NCBI GenBank assembly: GCA_913057895.1
Contig: CAJXOH010000002.1
Span: 29,634 to 93,633 of the forward strand
Source of the DNA: an uncultured Bacteroidota bacterium
GTDB taxonomy: Bacteria > Bacteroidota > Rhodothermia > Balneolales > Balneolaceae
DNA: 64,000 bases
Direction of reading: 5' to 3'
Shown here: piece by piece, positions 44,285-52,719 of the stretch
Numbering within the stretch: the first letter of the stretch is position 1
How the letters are laid out: each line of letters starts with the position of its first letter
Notes under the pieces: generated by a model
Seen by the model: the letters and a program-made list of their open reading frames with translations, nothing else
Told to the model about the DNA's origin: nothing
Databases searched by the model: none
Position numbers and translations under genes: made by a program

Positions 44285-46171
44285 CTAATATACCGTGATT
44301 TCACCAACCCTCAACCAGTGATGGAAGGCGAGGTACATAGCAAAGGTATCCAGAGCACAGTATTGTTTCATCTGCTGAATCAATTCTGGGTGCGATTGGG
44401 TTGGATGTTGTAGCGGTATACTACCAAGCTCTTTCAATCCCGATTTTTGTGCCATTCGAATCATAAGATAACTGTGCATCGCCGTTTCACCATCTGAGAC
44501 AGAACTATGCTCATAGTGTCCTTCAAGCAACCACGACGCTGGAAATCCCATTTGTTCCTGGTTCAATGAAGCGATGGGACCCACCGCCTCTTTTGATCCA
44601 CACAACGATCCAATTAAGGGTTTCAAGCCAAGCTTACCTTGCATCTGTGCATGATGGTACCCATCTCGGACCAATGAAAGACAATCCACAAATGAACGTC
44701 CCTCCTTTTTTGCCATCCAAGCTTGAAGAGTGTTGTTGGCTTTATCAAATCCTTTGGGTGCACCCTGTTTGGCCCACCTCTTTGCAATTTTTCGCAAATG
44801 TTGAGGTTCAAAGGGTGAAAAATGGATGATTGTCCCCTCTTGTAACGCGGGGTTTGAGACTAGATGATCCACTAACACTGCTTCTGGATCCGCGACTCCT
44901 TCTTCATCCAACCATCCAACGTGAGACAAATCAGGCGTCTCCAAGCTCACATCACCGCTCCATGTATGGCACGAATATTGAAACAATACTGGATCGTAAA
45001 TACGATCCCCTTCCCGCTGTGGAAGTGGAAAACCCACCGCTTCAAAATCCAGGAAATGGAATGGACGTGGTAAATCATCAAGACTCTCAACAATCGTCGG
45101 TAAAATTGCTTCTTTGCATGCGTTAGGATGAGTCGTCTCTTGTCTTATTTGTTCCTCTCTTCGCCAAGGAATCGTAAATGTTGTAGGTAAATCAATCGAG
45201 TCTTGACTCTCAAGTTGATCAACAAACAACACTTTATCATGGACAAGTGACTCATTACCATGACCAGGAAGGTCAAAAACGTGCATTCGCCCACTCCGCT
45301 CATCCTGTAGTGAGGGTAGGTTCCCGTGATCCGACCAACACCCTCTCCCAGAACCTACATCTCTGTATCTACATTGGGCACAGTGACGACCTGGTGAAAA
45401 TGGATACGATGGTTCTTGATCTTGGCTTGTTTGCAAGATTTGGCTTTCCAATTCGGCCAACCATTCCAACCATGTCTCTGAACGATACCCTAAACTAGAT
45501 ATATAATGCCCAAACCAACGTCCATTGGTTTGAAGCTCATTGATGGCTGAATCAACAGAAACTCGCACAAAGGCATCCCGGTATTCATGATCTTGGAGTT
45601 CCCTTTCTCCTCTATGCGTTAACACACCAAGGTCCTTGACTGCTTTATCAAAGATGTCAGAAGACTTTGCAAAATACCCACTGCTTGGGAAGATAAACTC
45701 AGCCCGTACAGGCACCCCGGGATATGCACGCTGGAAACATGATACTCGGTAGGCCAAGGATACCACATATTGCTTCATTTTCTGCTTTAATAGATGACTT
45801 TGACGCAGTACAGGTTGATCTAATGGCCAAAGTCGTCCTTGAAACTGTGCAATTACCCATTGCTCATTCTCTACCTTAAAAAGTAGTGGGATGCGGGTAT
45901 ACCCTAGTGACGAATGTATAGGTTGTTGAACCCACCCTCCTGACACTCCTTGACGTATCTGCTCCGGGGATATAGGTTCAGATTGTGGACTGAGTCCTAA
46001 CGAACTCAAAAAACATGAACTCAAAAAAGCTCGTTGAATACGTTTGGGATCATAATCGTCTACCGTTTTATCCTGTGATGATTGACGAGCATAACGTAGC
46101 CTAAGTGGACAGCGAAACCCTTCAGAGATCCACCCATCATCCAATAGCCGATACGATTGCTTATTTGTCAT
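44285..46171 (-). CDS. DUF2779 protein with Cas4-like iron-sulphur cysteines
   Basis: A 628-residue protein. The N-terminal half resembles the RecB/Cas4-like nuclease part of DUF2779 proteins: Cys21 in [12 protein letters not shown], then Cys264, Cys267 and Cys278 in HCAQCRYRD and GRGCW. These four could hold a [4Fe-4S] cluster. The catalytic Asp and ExK expected between them are not evident. From about 370 the DUF2779 domain starts with [15 protein letters not shown] (Asp375, Glu377), a DxE pair as in DEDD-type 3'-5' exonucleases, and ends [16 protein letters not shown] with another Asp. A nucleic-acid-processing role is likely, its pathway unknown. Confidence 0.75.
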   Translation of the reverse strand: MTNKQSYRLLDDGWISEGFRCPLRLRYARQSSQDKTVDDYDPKRIQRAFLSSCFLSSLGLSPQSEPISPEQIRQGVSGGWVQQPIHSSLGYTRIPLLFKVENEQWVIAQFQGRLWPLDQPVLRQSHLLKQKMKQYVVSLAYRVSCFQRAYPGVPVRAEFIFPSSGYFAKSSDIFDKAVKDLGVLTHRGERELQDHEYRDAFVRVSVDSAINELQTNGRWFGHYISSLGYRSETWLEWLAELESQILQTSQDQEPSYPFSPGRHCAQCRYRDVGSGRGCWSDHGNLPSLQDERSGRMHVFDLPGHGNESLVHDKVLFVDQLESQDSIDLPTTFTIPWRREEQIRQETTHPNACKEAILPTIVESLDDLPRPFHFLDFEAVGFPLPQREGDRIYDPVLFQYSCHTWSGDVSLETPDLSHVGWLDEEGVADPEAVLVDHLVSNPALQEGTIIHFSPFEPQHLRKIAKRWAKQGAPKGFDKANNTLQAWMAKKEGRSFVDCLSLVRDGYHHAQMQGKLGLKPLIGSLCGSKEAVGPIASLNQEQMGFPASWLLEGHYEHSSVSDGETAMHSYLMIRMAQKSGLKELGSIPLQHPTQSHPELIQQMKQYCALDTFAMYLAFHHWLRVGEITVY

Positions 46172-46192
46172 GCACCACCAAGAACACGGCGC

Positions 46193-47278
46193 TTATATAG
46201 ATCCATACACGCGAACCTCACGTTCCAATTCTATGTCAAAGCGTTTCTGCACTTCCTCTTGAATCATGGTCGCAAGAGCAAGTATATCAACGCCACTTGC
46301 TTCCCCATCGTGGTAAAGAACGAGTGCCTGCTTTGGCCAAACTCCAACATGCCCTTTTGTCACCCCTTTTAATCCGGTTTGCTCAATTAACCATCCTGCT
46401 GGGATTTTCACCATACGCTCTTGCTCAGATAACGAGTCACTTAAGTCATCCCGAGACGATGTCTCAAATGACGGTTGATCCGTCACCTCAAACCACGGAG
46501 CGTCAGGATAGGTAGAGATAAACGCTTGAGCTTGTTCACCACGCAAGATTGGATTCTTAAAAAATGATCCTGCATTTGGCTGTGATGTTGGATCAGGGAG
46601 TTTTGATGCTCGAATTGTTGCGACATGGTGGCCAATATCCCTCAGGGTTGGAGAAGATATCCCTTCTTCCTTCAAAGAGGCCACTAACGATGGATAAGAT
46701 GGATTTGGCTGATATGACTCACCCTTAAGCACCATCGAAATGGATGTGATGATCCAGTGGCGCCCTTCAGGTTTCTTAAACATACTGTCGCGATAAGAAA
46801 ACCCACACTCATCAGGGGTGAATTCATGGAATACTCCCTGTTTTGTATCAAACGCTCTAACGAGCACAAGTACTTCATTTAGTTCTTGACCATAGGCCCC
46901 TATGTTTTGAACTGGGGCAGCCCCACAGGTCCCAGGAATACGAATCATCGCTTCTATCCCGCCATACCCCTGGTCAATAGACCACTCGACAACATCATCC
47001 CATTTGACTCCTGCACCCACACGAACCAAAACCTGATCATCAGGGAAACTTTCGTGGTCAAAGCCTTCTAGCTCAATTAAAAACACCCTTTCTAAGACCT
47101 TTGGCAAAAATAAGGAGTTGGTCCCATGCCCTAATACGATCCAAGGTTCTTTGAATAATCCTAATTGGTGTGCTTCTAGTAAATCCTCTTCCGACTGAAT
47201 TCGCACTTCTTCTTCAGCAATGGATGGGCATCGAAACGAATGGTGGGGCTGTAGGGACGCGTGAGTCTGCCGAATCAT
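46193..47278 (-). CDS. murB: UDP-N-acetylenolpyruvoylglucosamine reductase
   Basis: FAD enzyme that reduces UDP-GlcNAc-enolpyruvate to UDP-MurNAc in peptidoglycan precursor synthesis. The 361-residue protein has the FAD-binding segments VLGHGTNSLFL and IPGTCGAAPVQNIGAYGQEL (about 113-132). The type I (E. coli-like) SYRDSMFK loop follows, as does the catalytic Ser region NAGSFFKNP. It lies four bases after the GldE-like gene. Confidence 0.95.
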   Translation of the reverse strand: MIRQTHASLQPHHSFRCPSIAEEEVRIQSEEDLLEAHQLGLFKEPWIVLGHGTNSLFLPKVLERVFLIELEGFDHESFPDDQVLVRVGAGVKWDDVVEWSIDQGYGGIEAMIRIPGTCGAAPVQNIGAYGQELNEVLVLVRAFDTKQGVFHEFTPDECGFSYRDSMFKKPEGRHWIITSISMVLKGESYQPNPSYPSLVASLKEEGISSPTLRDIGHHVATIRASKLPDPTSQPNAGSFFKNPILRGEQAQAFISTYPDAPWFEVTDQPSFETSSRDDLSDSLSEQERMVKIPAGWLIEQTGLKGVTKGHVGVWPKQALVLYHDGEASGVDILALATMIQEEVQKRFDIELEREVRVYGSI

Positions 47279-47282
47279 AGTG

Positions 47283-48641
47283 TTACCCTTTGGTTCGCAC
47301 CCACACTTTCGAAATCCGTTTTTTGGACAACGATTGAACTGTACAGATTAATCCCTTGTAGGTTACTTTCTCTCCAACATTGGGAATTCTCTCTGTGAGA
47401 TGGTAAATAAGGCCACCGAGTGATTCAAATTCATCCTCAGGTGACGTGAGTTCTAACCCGAACAAATCCTCTACTTCGTCCAGATCCATTCGAGCATCGC
47501 AGACAAAACCACCTTGTCGGTGAGGTCTAAAGCTCTTTTCCTCCTCTTCATCGGATTCATCGGCCATATCACCAACAATTTCTTCCAATAAATCGTCCAT
47601 CGTTATGAGCCCTTCCGTACCCCCATACTCATCCACAACAATGGCCATATGTGTTTTCTCTGACTGGAAGTCCGCCAATAGCTCGTCAAGTTTTTTTGTT
47701 GGCGGGATAAACAATGCTTTTCGAGCGAGTGTCTTCCATTGTATGGTCGTCTCTTCCGGATTGACATGCAAAAATGGCAAGACATCTTTGGAATAAAGAA
47801 TTCCATGTATGGTGTCTAAGTCATTTTCGTATAGCGGAAGTCTTGAATACCCCTTTTTCCGGATCAAGTCTAACACTTCATTGAGCGTTGAATCGATAGA
47901 GATGGCTTCAATATCAACACGAGATGTCATAATCTCTTTTGCTGAAATAGTCCCAAATTCAATCACATTTTCGATAATCTCACGTTCGTCATCCTTTATG
48001 CTTCCATCCTCATGTCCAGCTTGAGCCATCAACCGTAGATCGTCTGAGGTGACTTTGGACGTACTTTTTGGCACCACTTTTTCTAACGCTACGGCACTAT
48101 CTGCCATAAGCCTAGTAAAGGGGTGGAATAGCCAGTATTGGATAAAAATAAACCCAGCGTATGAACGCGCAACCTTACGGGGATTATCCAATGCAATCCA
48201 TTTAGGGGCAATCTCACTTAGAATCAAGATTGAGAATGAGATCACCAGAAACTCAATGGCAAAAATAACCAGTTTTGGTAGAGCAAATACAGAAATCAAC
48301 TGTACCGTTAGAGCGGCCGCTACAATGGATACCACAACATTGGAGACCGTATTTCCAATGAGGATTGTGGCTAACAGTCGATTCGGTCGATGCAATAAGC
48401 GATGAATCCATCGATCATTCGTATCTCCAGAGGCATACTCTTGGAAGTTGGGCTGGCTGTACAGTTTAAAAAATGCAACTTCTGCCGCGGAGTATATCGC
48501 ACCCACGTACAATCCTAGCACTATCACTAATACTTGTACTATCACTGCGGTAGCAGTTGGGTCTGCGCCCGTCATCGACAGAAGAGAAAGAAGAGTGCCC
48601 GAAAAGAGCTCGGTACTCGGAGGTTCGTCTAACGCTTCCAA
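47283..48641 (-). CDS. CorC/HlyC-family membrane protein, GldE-like
   Basis: A 452-residue protein: a DUF21/CNNM membrane domain with four helices (about 28-200; VLGLYVGAIYSAAEVAFFKL in the first), a pair of CBS domains (about 225-345; MTSRVDIEAISIDSTLNEVL and MAIVVDEYGGTEGLITMDDLL) and a C-terminal CorC_HlyC domain. The order ssb then this gene is typical of gldE in Bacteroidota, where GldE is tied to gliding; outside gliding species the homologue probably handles magnesium or cobalt ions. The ssb gene lies 39 bases upstream. Confidence 0.87.
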   Translation of the reverse strand: MEALDEPPSTELFSGTLLSLLSMTGADPTATAVIVQVLVIVLGLYVGAIYSAAEVAFFKLYSQPNFQEYASGDTNDRWIHRLLHRPNRLLATILIGNTVSNVVVSIVAAALTVQLISVFALPKLVIFAIEFLVISFSILILSEIAPKWIALDNPRKVARSYAGFIFIQYWLFHPFTRLMADSAVALEKVVPKSTSKVTSDDLRLMAQAGHEDGSIKDDEREIIENVIEFGTISAKEIMTSRVDIEAISIDSTLNEVLDLIRKKGYSRLPLYENDLDTIHGILYSKDVLPFLHVNPEETTIQWKTLARKALFIPPTKKLDELLADFQSEKTHMAIVVDEYGGTEGLITMDDLLEEIVGDMADESDEEEEKSFRPHRQGGFVCDARMDLDEVEDLFGLELTSPEDEFESLGGLIYHLTERIPNVGEKVTYKGLICTVQSLSKKRISKVWVRTKG

Positions 48642-48680
48642 ATACGGTTAAGTTGGTTCATGGTTCCCGCCGACTTCACA

Positions 48681-49148
48681 TTAGAAAGGTAAGTCGTCAT
48701 CAACATCAGAAAAGCTAGAGTCGATTTCTGCGGCTTTCGGTGCAACAGGCTTGCTAGCAGCGGCTGGAGCGGAGGATGAACTTCCCATTGATGGTCCAGA
48801 AGACCCCATTCCCCCTTCACGAGTATCCAACATCTGCATAGAAAGTGCCTTAATCTCAGTAGTGTATCTTTTTTGTCCCTCTTTATCCTCCCATTCTCTG
48901 GTTTGGATAGGTCCTTCAAAATAGATCATCGAGCCTTTTTTGACGTATTGCTGACAAATTTCAGCCAATCGCCCCCATGCAACTACACGATGCCATTCGG
49001 TTCTCTCCTGCATCTCTCCACTGCTATCCTTATATCGCTCATTTGTTGCAACATTCATCGTTGCAACAGCTGTATTGGATTGAGTGAATCGAACTTCTGG
49101 ATCGGCGCCTAAGCGTCCGATAATCATTGCTTTATTAAGTGAACTCAT
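48681..49148 (-). CDS. ssb: Single-stranded DNA-binding protein
   Basis: Coats single-stranded DNA during replication and repair. The 155-residue protein has the N-terminal OB fold (about 1-105: [34 protein letters not shown] and [17 protein letters not shown]), a Gly/Ser/Ala-rich linker (about 110-145) and the acidic tip DDDLPF that binds RecO, DNA polymerase III and other partners. It is transcribed with the GldE-like gene. Confidence 0.97.
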   Translation of the reverse strand: MSSLNKAMIIGRLGADPEVRFTQSNTAVATMNVATNERYKDSSGEMQERTEWHRVVAWGRLAEICQQYVKKGSMIYFEGPIQTREWEDKEGQKRYTTEIKALSMQMLDTREGGMGSSGPSMGSSSSAPAAASKPVAPKAAEIDSSFSDVDDDLPF

Positions 49149-49287
49149 AGTCTCTTTTTATTTAATTGAACTTACAAAACAACAGAGCGTTTCGAAAGCA
49201 AAACCTTACATCTATGCCTGCATTTTTTTGTCAGAGCTTAAAATAGACGCTCAATCAGGCGCTCTCTAATTCAATTATGATTTTACA

Positions 49288-50046
49288 TTATCGAAGCGAT
49301 TGTTCCAATGCCAGAGCCGCATCACTGCCTTCATCACGATATTTCACCAACAATGGCGTAGACATGGACAATCCCTGATCTGCACCCCAACCCTCCAAAA
49401 CTGGACGAGATCCAGGCACGATGACCGCGTTTTCGGGAATATCGGCACCTGGCTCTAACCGTCTACCATGAACCAAGTCAAAAACTGGAACTGCCTTTGA
49501 GAGGATGAGTCCTGGTGCAAGAACAGCCCCTCGACGAACACGTATTCCCTCAACGACGACAACATTTGCCCCTAAAAAACAATCATCCTCAATAATGACT
49601 GGAGCCATGCCAATGGGCTCCAATACCCCTCCAAGTTGAACCCCTGCAGATAAATGAACTCGCTTACCCACTTGCGCACAAGATCCCACGAGTACATGGG
49701 AATCAACCATGGATCCTTCATCCACATAAGCTCCAACGTTGATATATGACGGCGGCATCATGATGACGCCCTTGGCCACATAGGCACCTCGGCGAATCGA
49801 ACTACCTCCTGGAACCATCCGCACACCATCTGAGACATTCATCATTCTCGGTGGAAGATTGTCTTTATCAACAAATCCTTCATAAATCCCCGAATAGTCG
49901 GTGTTTTGACCCGCTTTAAATGCCGCAAGAATGCCTTTTTTCACCTCTTCATGAACAACCCAATGATCTCCCTGAGGACTTGCTGCACGTTTTGACCCAC
50001 TTTCAAGGTCATCAAAAAGGCTCTGCCAATCGATGGTTTCACTCAT
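49288..50046 (-). CDS. dapD: Tetrahydrodipicolinate N-succinyltransferase
   Basis: Transfers succinyl from succinyl-CoA to tetrahydrodipicolinate, defining the succinylase branch of lysine/diaminopimelate synthesis. The 252-residue left-handed beta-helix protein has the E. coli DapD motif series GAYVAKGVIMMPPSYINVGA, then YVDEGSMVDSHVLVGSCAQVG and IEDDCFLGANVVVVEGIRV. The N-terminal helical part is shorter than in E. coli (274 residues). It follows dapA by 37 bases. Confidence 0.95.
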   Translation of the reverse strand: MSETIDWQSLFDDLESGSKRAASPQGDHWVVHEEVKKGILAAFKAGQNTDYSGIYEGFVDKDNLPPRMMNVSDGVRMVPGGSSIRRGAYVAKGVIMMPPSYINVGAYVDEGSMVDSHVLVGSCAQVGKRVHLSAGVQLGGVLEPIGMAPVIIEDDCFLGANVVVVEGIRVRRGAVLAPGLILSKAVPVFDLVHGRRLEPGADIPENAVIVPGSRPVLEGWGADQGLSMSTPLLVKYRDEGSDAALALEQSLR

Positions 50047-50083
50047 AGTTCGTGTATTTGGTATGGTTGATTTGTCAACACGT

Positions 50084-51037
50084 TTATTCCTTCTCTGCTA
50101 ATAATGATTCTAGGCCAGAGGCCAATTTGTCCAATTTTTGGAGGTCCAAAGTCTTCACTTCTTTCTCATGTATCGATAATGGAGGTCGTGTATATGACGT
50201 GGATATTCGGCCTTGACTCGCTAAAAGAACCTTGGTTGGCACAGGATTGCTTGTAACAAACAACGAGGTTGAGAGTGTCTTCCAGCTTTCTAGAATCTCA
50301 GCTGTTTTGTCAGTATCTGAGGCCTCATTATGAGCTGTTCCATCTTTCCAAGCGGAGTGATTCTTTAGTGCCCATCGAGTGAACCTATGTGTTAAATCTG
50401 GCCACACATTGGCAGCTACAGAAACGACTCCCACTGCACCAAACTCTGCAAACGTAGGCAATAAAGGATCATCACCACTGTATAATTCCCATTGATCTTT
50501 CGCTGATTCACGAATATTAAGAAATGATTCATTGGTTCCTCCGGCTTCCTTGATAGCCCACGCCTGTCGGTGAGAACCTAGTTCCTTGACAACATCCGTA
50601 TGAAGTGGTGTCGCTGCACGACCTGGGATATTGTAAAGCATACAAGGAGCCTCAGCTTCGTTCATCAATGCTGTAAACCATGCGACTTGTCCAGCTGCAC
50701 CAGGTTTTGCATAAAGAGGTGTAACAAGCATAAAACCATCTACACCAAGCGCATTCCCCTTGCGAATCCATGCACGTTGCGTGTCCTGTTGAAACCCACC
50801 AACCCCCACAACAACTGGCACCTCTCGGTCCATCCACATCACGGCTCGTAGAATTTCGAACTTCTCTTGTTCACTACATGCTAAGGCCTCTCCTGTAGAC
50901 CCAAGCACAACCAATCCATTCCCTGCTGCTGATTGCTCAGAAACCAAACGCTCTAAGCTAGGATAATCGATAGACCCATCCTCTAAAAAAGGGGTGACTA
51001 GTGCTGTCCACGTTGATACTTGTCGTAGTTCCATCAT
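50084..51037 (-). CDS. dapA: 4-hydroxy-tetrahydrodipicolinate synthase
   Basis: Condenses pyruvate with aspartate semialdehyde at the branch point to lysine. A (beta/alpha)8 barrel of 317 residues with LVTPFLEDGSID, VVLGSTGEALACSEQEK, Tyr135 in MLYNIPGRA and the Schiff-base lysine Lys163 in WAIKEAGG. It is about 20 residues longer than most DapA enzymes at its C-terminus. Its start overlaps the dapB stop by four bases. Confidence 0.95.
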   Translation of the reverse strand: MMELRQVSTWTALVTPFLEDGSIDYPSLERLVSEQSAAGNGLVVLGSTGEALACSEQEKFEILRAVMWMDREVPVVVGVGGFQQDTQRAWIRKGNALGVDGFMLVTPLYAKPGAAGQVAWFTALMNEAEAPCMLYNIPGRAATPLHTDVVKELGSHRQAWAIKEAGGTNESFLNIRESAKDQWELYSGDDPLLPTFAEFGAVGVVSVAANVWPDLTHRFTRWALKNHSAWKDGTAHNEASDTDKTAEILESWKTLSTSLFVTSNPVPTKVLLASQGRISTSYTRPPLSIHEKEVKTLDLQKLDKLASGLESLLAEKE

Positions 51038-51696
51038 TCACTCTCAAATACATCTTTCATAGAATACAGCCCTGGGGCTCGTTCTGGGCGAAGAATCCAG
51101 TGTGCTGCCTGAATCGCTCCCTGTGCAAATAGGGACCGATCCAATGCTTCATGTCGCAGGGTAATTCGCTCCAACGGTGTACCAATACGTAATTCATGAT
51201 CTCCAAGCACATCCCCTTCGCGGTGACTTGTTACTGAAACATCACGAGACGCCAACCATTCAACCCACAACTTGGCTGTACCACTCGGTGCATCCTTTTT
51301 TTGTTGGTGATGTATCTCATGAAGTGAAAACTCAGACTCTGCTAACCAATCGGGATGATCTCCAATCCATTGGAGTGCTTGTTGAATCATCTGCATGGCA
51401 GGGCTGAAATTCTGAGCGATGAGCCACGGGCGCGATCCTTGAAGAATCTGAGTCTTTACTGAGTCTGGGATTGTTGCACCTGTTGCCCCAGAAACAACTG
51501 CAATCTGTGCAGACAGAAGCGTGGGAATCATCTCTAAAAAGGCATCGCCTGGAACAAAGACAAACACCACATCATACGCCCTTAACGCGTCTACTGTAGG
51601 TGGACGAGAGGTGTTAAAAAGAGCATTCTGCTCCAAAGCTAAGGCTTCTTGAACCTTAGATCCGGTTTTTCCAGTACCTATGAGTGCAGCTTTCAT
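51034..51696 (-). CDS. dapB: 4-hydroxy-tetrahydrodipicolinate reductase (short form)
   Basis: Reduces the DapA product with NAD(P)H. The 220-residue protein is about 50 residues shorter than E. coli DapB (273). The Rossmann start is KAALIGTGKTGSKV (GxGxxG), and the substrate motif is SLHEIHHQQKKDAPSGTA with His129/His130 and Lys134. The shortening is mainly in the N-terminal nucleotide-binding domain, a form known in Bacteroidota and relatives. It is the first gene of the dapB-dapA-dapD-ssb run. Confidence 0.93.
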   Translation of the reverse strand: MKAALIGTGKTGSKVQEALALEQNALFNTSRPPTVDALRAYDVVFVFVPGDAFLEMIPTLLSAQIAVVSGATGATIPDSVKTQILQGSRPWLIAQNFSPAMQMIQQALQWIGDHPDWLAESEFSLHEIHHQQKKDAPSGTAKLWVEWLASRDVSVTSHREGDVLGDHELRIGTPLERITLRHEALDRSLFAQGAIQAAHWILRPERAPGLYSMKDVFESE

Positions 51697-51770
51697 TTGA
51701 ACTAAGAAGATAAAGCGCTAACTTTAAAGTCTGTCAGTAAAATGATGTAACAACAATTTATTCTTTACAG

Positions 51771-51863
51771 ATGCCAAGCGGAAAGAAAAGAAAAAGAGCA
51801 AAGATTGCGAAGCATAAGCGTAAAAAACGCCTTCGCAAGAATCGCCATAAGAAAAAAGCCTAA
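51771..51863 (+). CDS. Tiny basic ribosome-type protein, AURKAIP1/COX24 family
   Basis: A 30-residue open reading frame, ATG to TAA, made almost only of Lys and Arg: it begins MPSGKKRKRAKIAKHKRK and ends in RHKKKA. This length and the pattern 'MPsGKKRKRhKiakHKRKKRlRknRHKKK' are those of the bacterial AURKAIP1/COX24-domain proteins, relatives of mitoribosomal protein mS38. It probably binds ribosomal RNA. It is alone on the plus strand, divergent from dapB and followed by a strong hairpin. Such genes are often missed because of size. Confidence 0.85.
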   Translation: MPSGKKRKRAKIAKHKRKKRLRKNRHKKKA

Positions 51864-51872
51864 GTCACCTGT

Positions 51873-51904
51873 GACCTTTTCTAGAATAGATGTTAGAGAA
51901 GGTC
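51873..51904. terminator. Probable bidirectional terminator hairpin
   Basis: GACCTTTTCTA (51873-51883) pairs with TAGAGAAGGTC (51894-51904) over eleven base pairs, one of them G-T, around a ten-base loop. It is centred in the 57-base gap between convergent stops of the tiny basic protein and the 237-residue gene, so it probably ends both transcripts. No long T-tract follows on either side. Confidence 0.6.
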
Positions 51905-51920
51905 GCGTGCGCTTATCTAC

Positions 51921-52634
51921 CTAGGCGGCAACTTTGTTCTGTGCCGCTCCCATGACCTTACGGGTGAGGAAAACTAACTGAACCAAGCGCCTTTCAATGG
52001 TTCGTTGCAGGTGGTTGATCGATGTGACCCCCTCCATATCAAACTCAACATACGTGAGTAATCGTGTATCGGTAACCAGCGCTTCATCAGACTCTCCTTC
52101 CAGCTCAAGATGCCAGCGTGAAAGTGCCGTCAAGCTTGAGAATAGAGGTTTTAACGTTTCATTCATTGAAGAAATCCATTTGCGAGCAGGCTCAACTTGC
52201 TTGTAGGGAGATTCAAATACCCAAGACACTTCGATATCTAGTTGTGCCTTAACCGCATTTGATGCCAAATGTGGTTGCTTTAACAATGGATGTTTCTCCA
52301 TCCCCTCCATTTGTCTAGCCATGCATCGTTCTCGAAAGCTATCCCAATCAAAATGAATTTGACACTCTTTCAAAACGGAATCCTGCAACGGGATTTTTAC
52401 GTCGAGTCCAGAGGCGTGAATAGATGGGTTTTGCCACGTCGTAGACTCAATGCCGTCAAAAAGCCCTATTTGGGATACATCTGAAGGTTTTTTCTTTCCT
52501 TTTCGTGGTGAAACGTTCTTTCTTTCTTGATTGGCTTGCCCTGCACCAAAACCGTGTTCAAAACGTTCTTTTAATGTGACATCGATGATTTGTACCATCT
52601 TTTCAAAGATGGGATTCGACAACTCCTTTTGCAC
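51921..52634 (-). CDS. Protein of unknown function
   Basis: A soluble protein of up to 237 residues without signal peptide or membrane helix. A basic, Lys-rich stretch (about 40-52, ERKNVSPRKGKKKPSD) separates a short N-terminal helix from a larger domain with WVFESPYKQVEPARKWISS and a helical end (HLQRTIERRLVQLVFLTRKV). Three starts are possible: GTG 52634, TTG 52622 and ATG 52598. I do not recognise a family; the Lys-rich part hints at nucleic-acid or ribosome binding. It is divergent from the NFACT gene, with which it shares the 85-base upstream region. Confidence 0.5.
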   Translation of the reverse strand: MQKELSNPIFEKMVQIIDVTLKERFEHGFGAGQANQERKNVSPRKGKKKPSDVSQIGLFDGIESTTWQNPSIHASGLDVKIPLQDSVLKECQIHFDWDSFRERCMARQMEGMEKHPLLKQPHLASNAVKAQLDIEVSWVFESPYKQVEPARKWISSMNETLKPLFSSLTALSRWHLELEGESDEALVTDTRLLTYVEFDMEGVTSINHLQRTIERRLVQLVFLTRKVMGAAQNKVAA

Positions 52635-52719
52635 GTGTTATGCCCTCAATTTCTATTTTACCTAGCTGAATGAATGACAAGTGGCCACGCAGTGGCTTTC
52701 ACCACGGTTAGTCTCACGT

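Noticed and set aside
47283..48641. Concluding that the organism glides because of the GldE-like gene
   Set aside because: GldE belongs to a widespread ion-transport-like family and no other gld genes are in the window.
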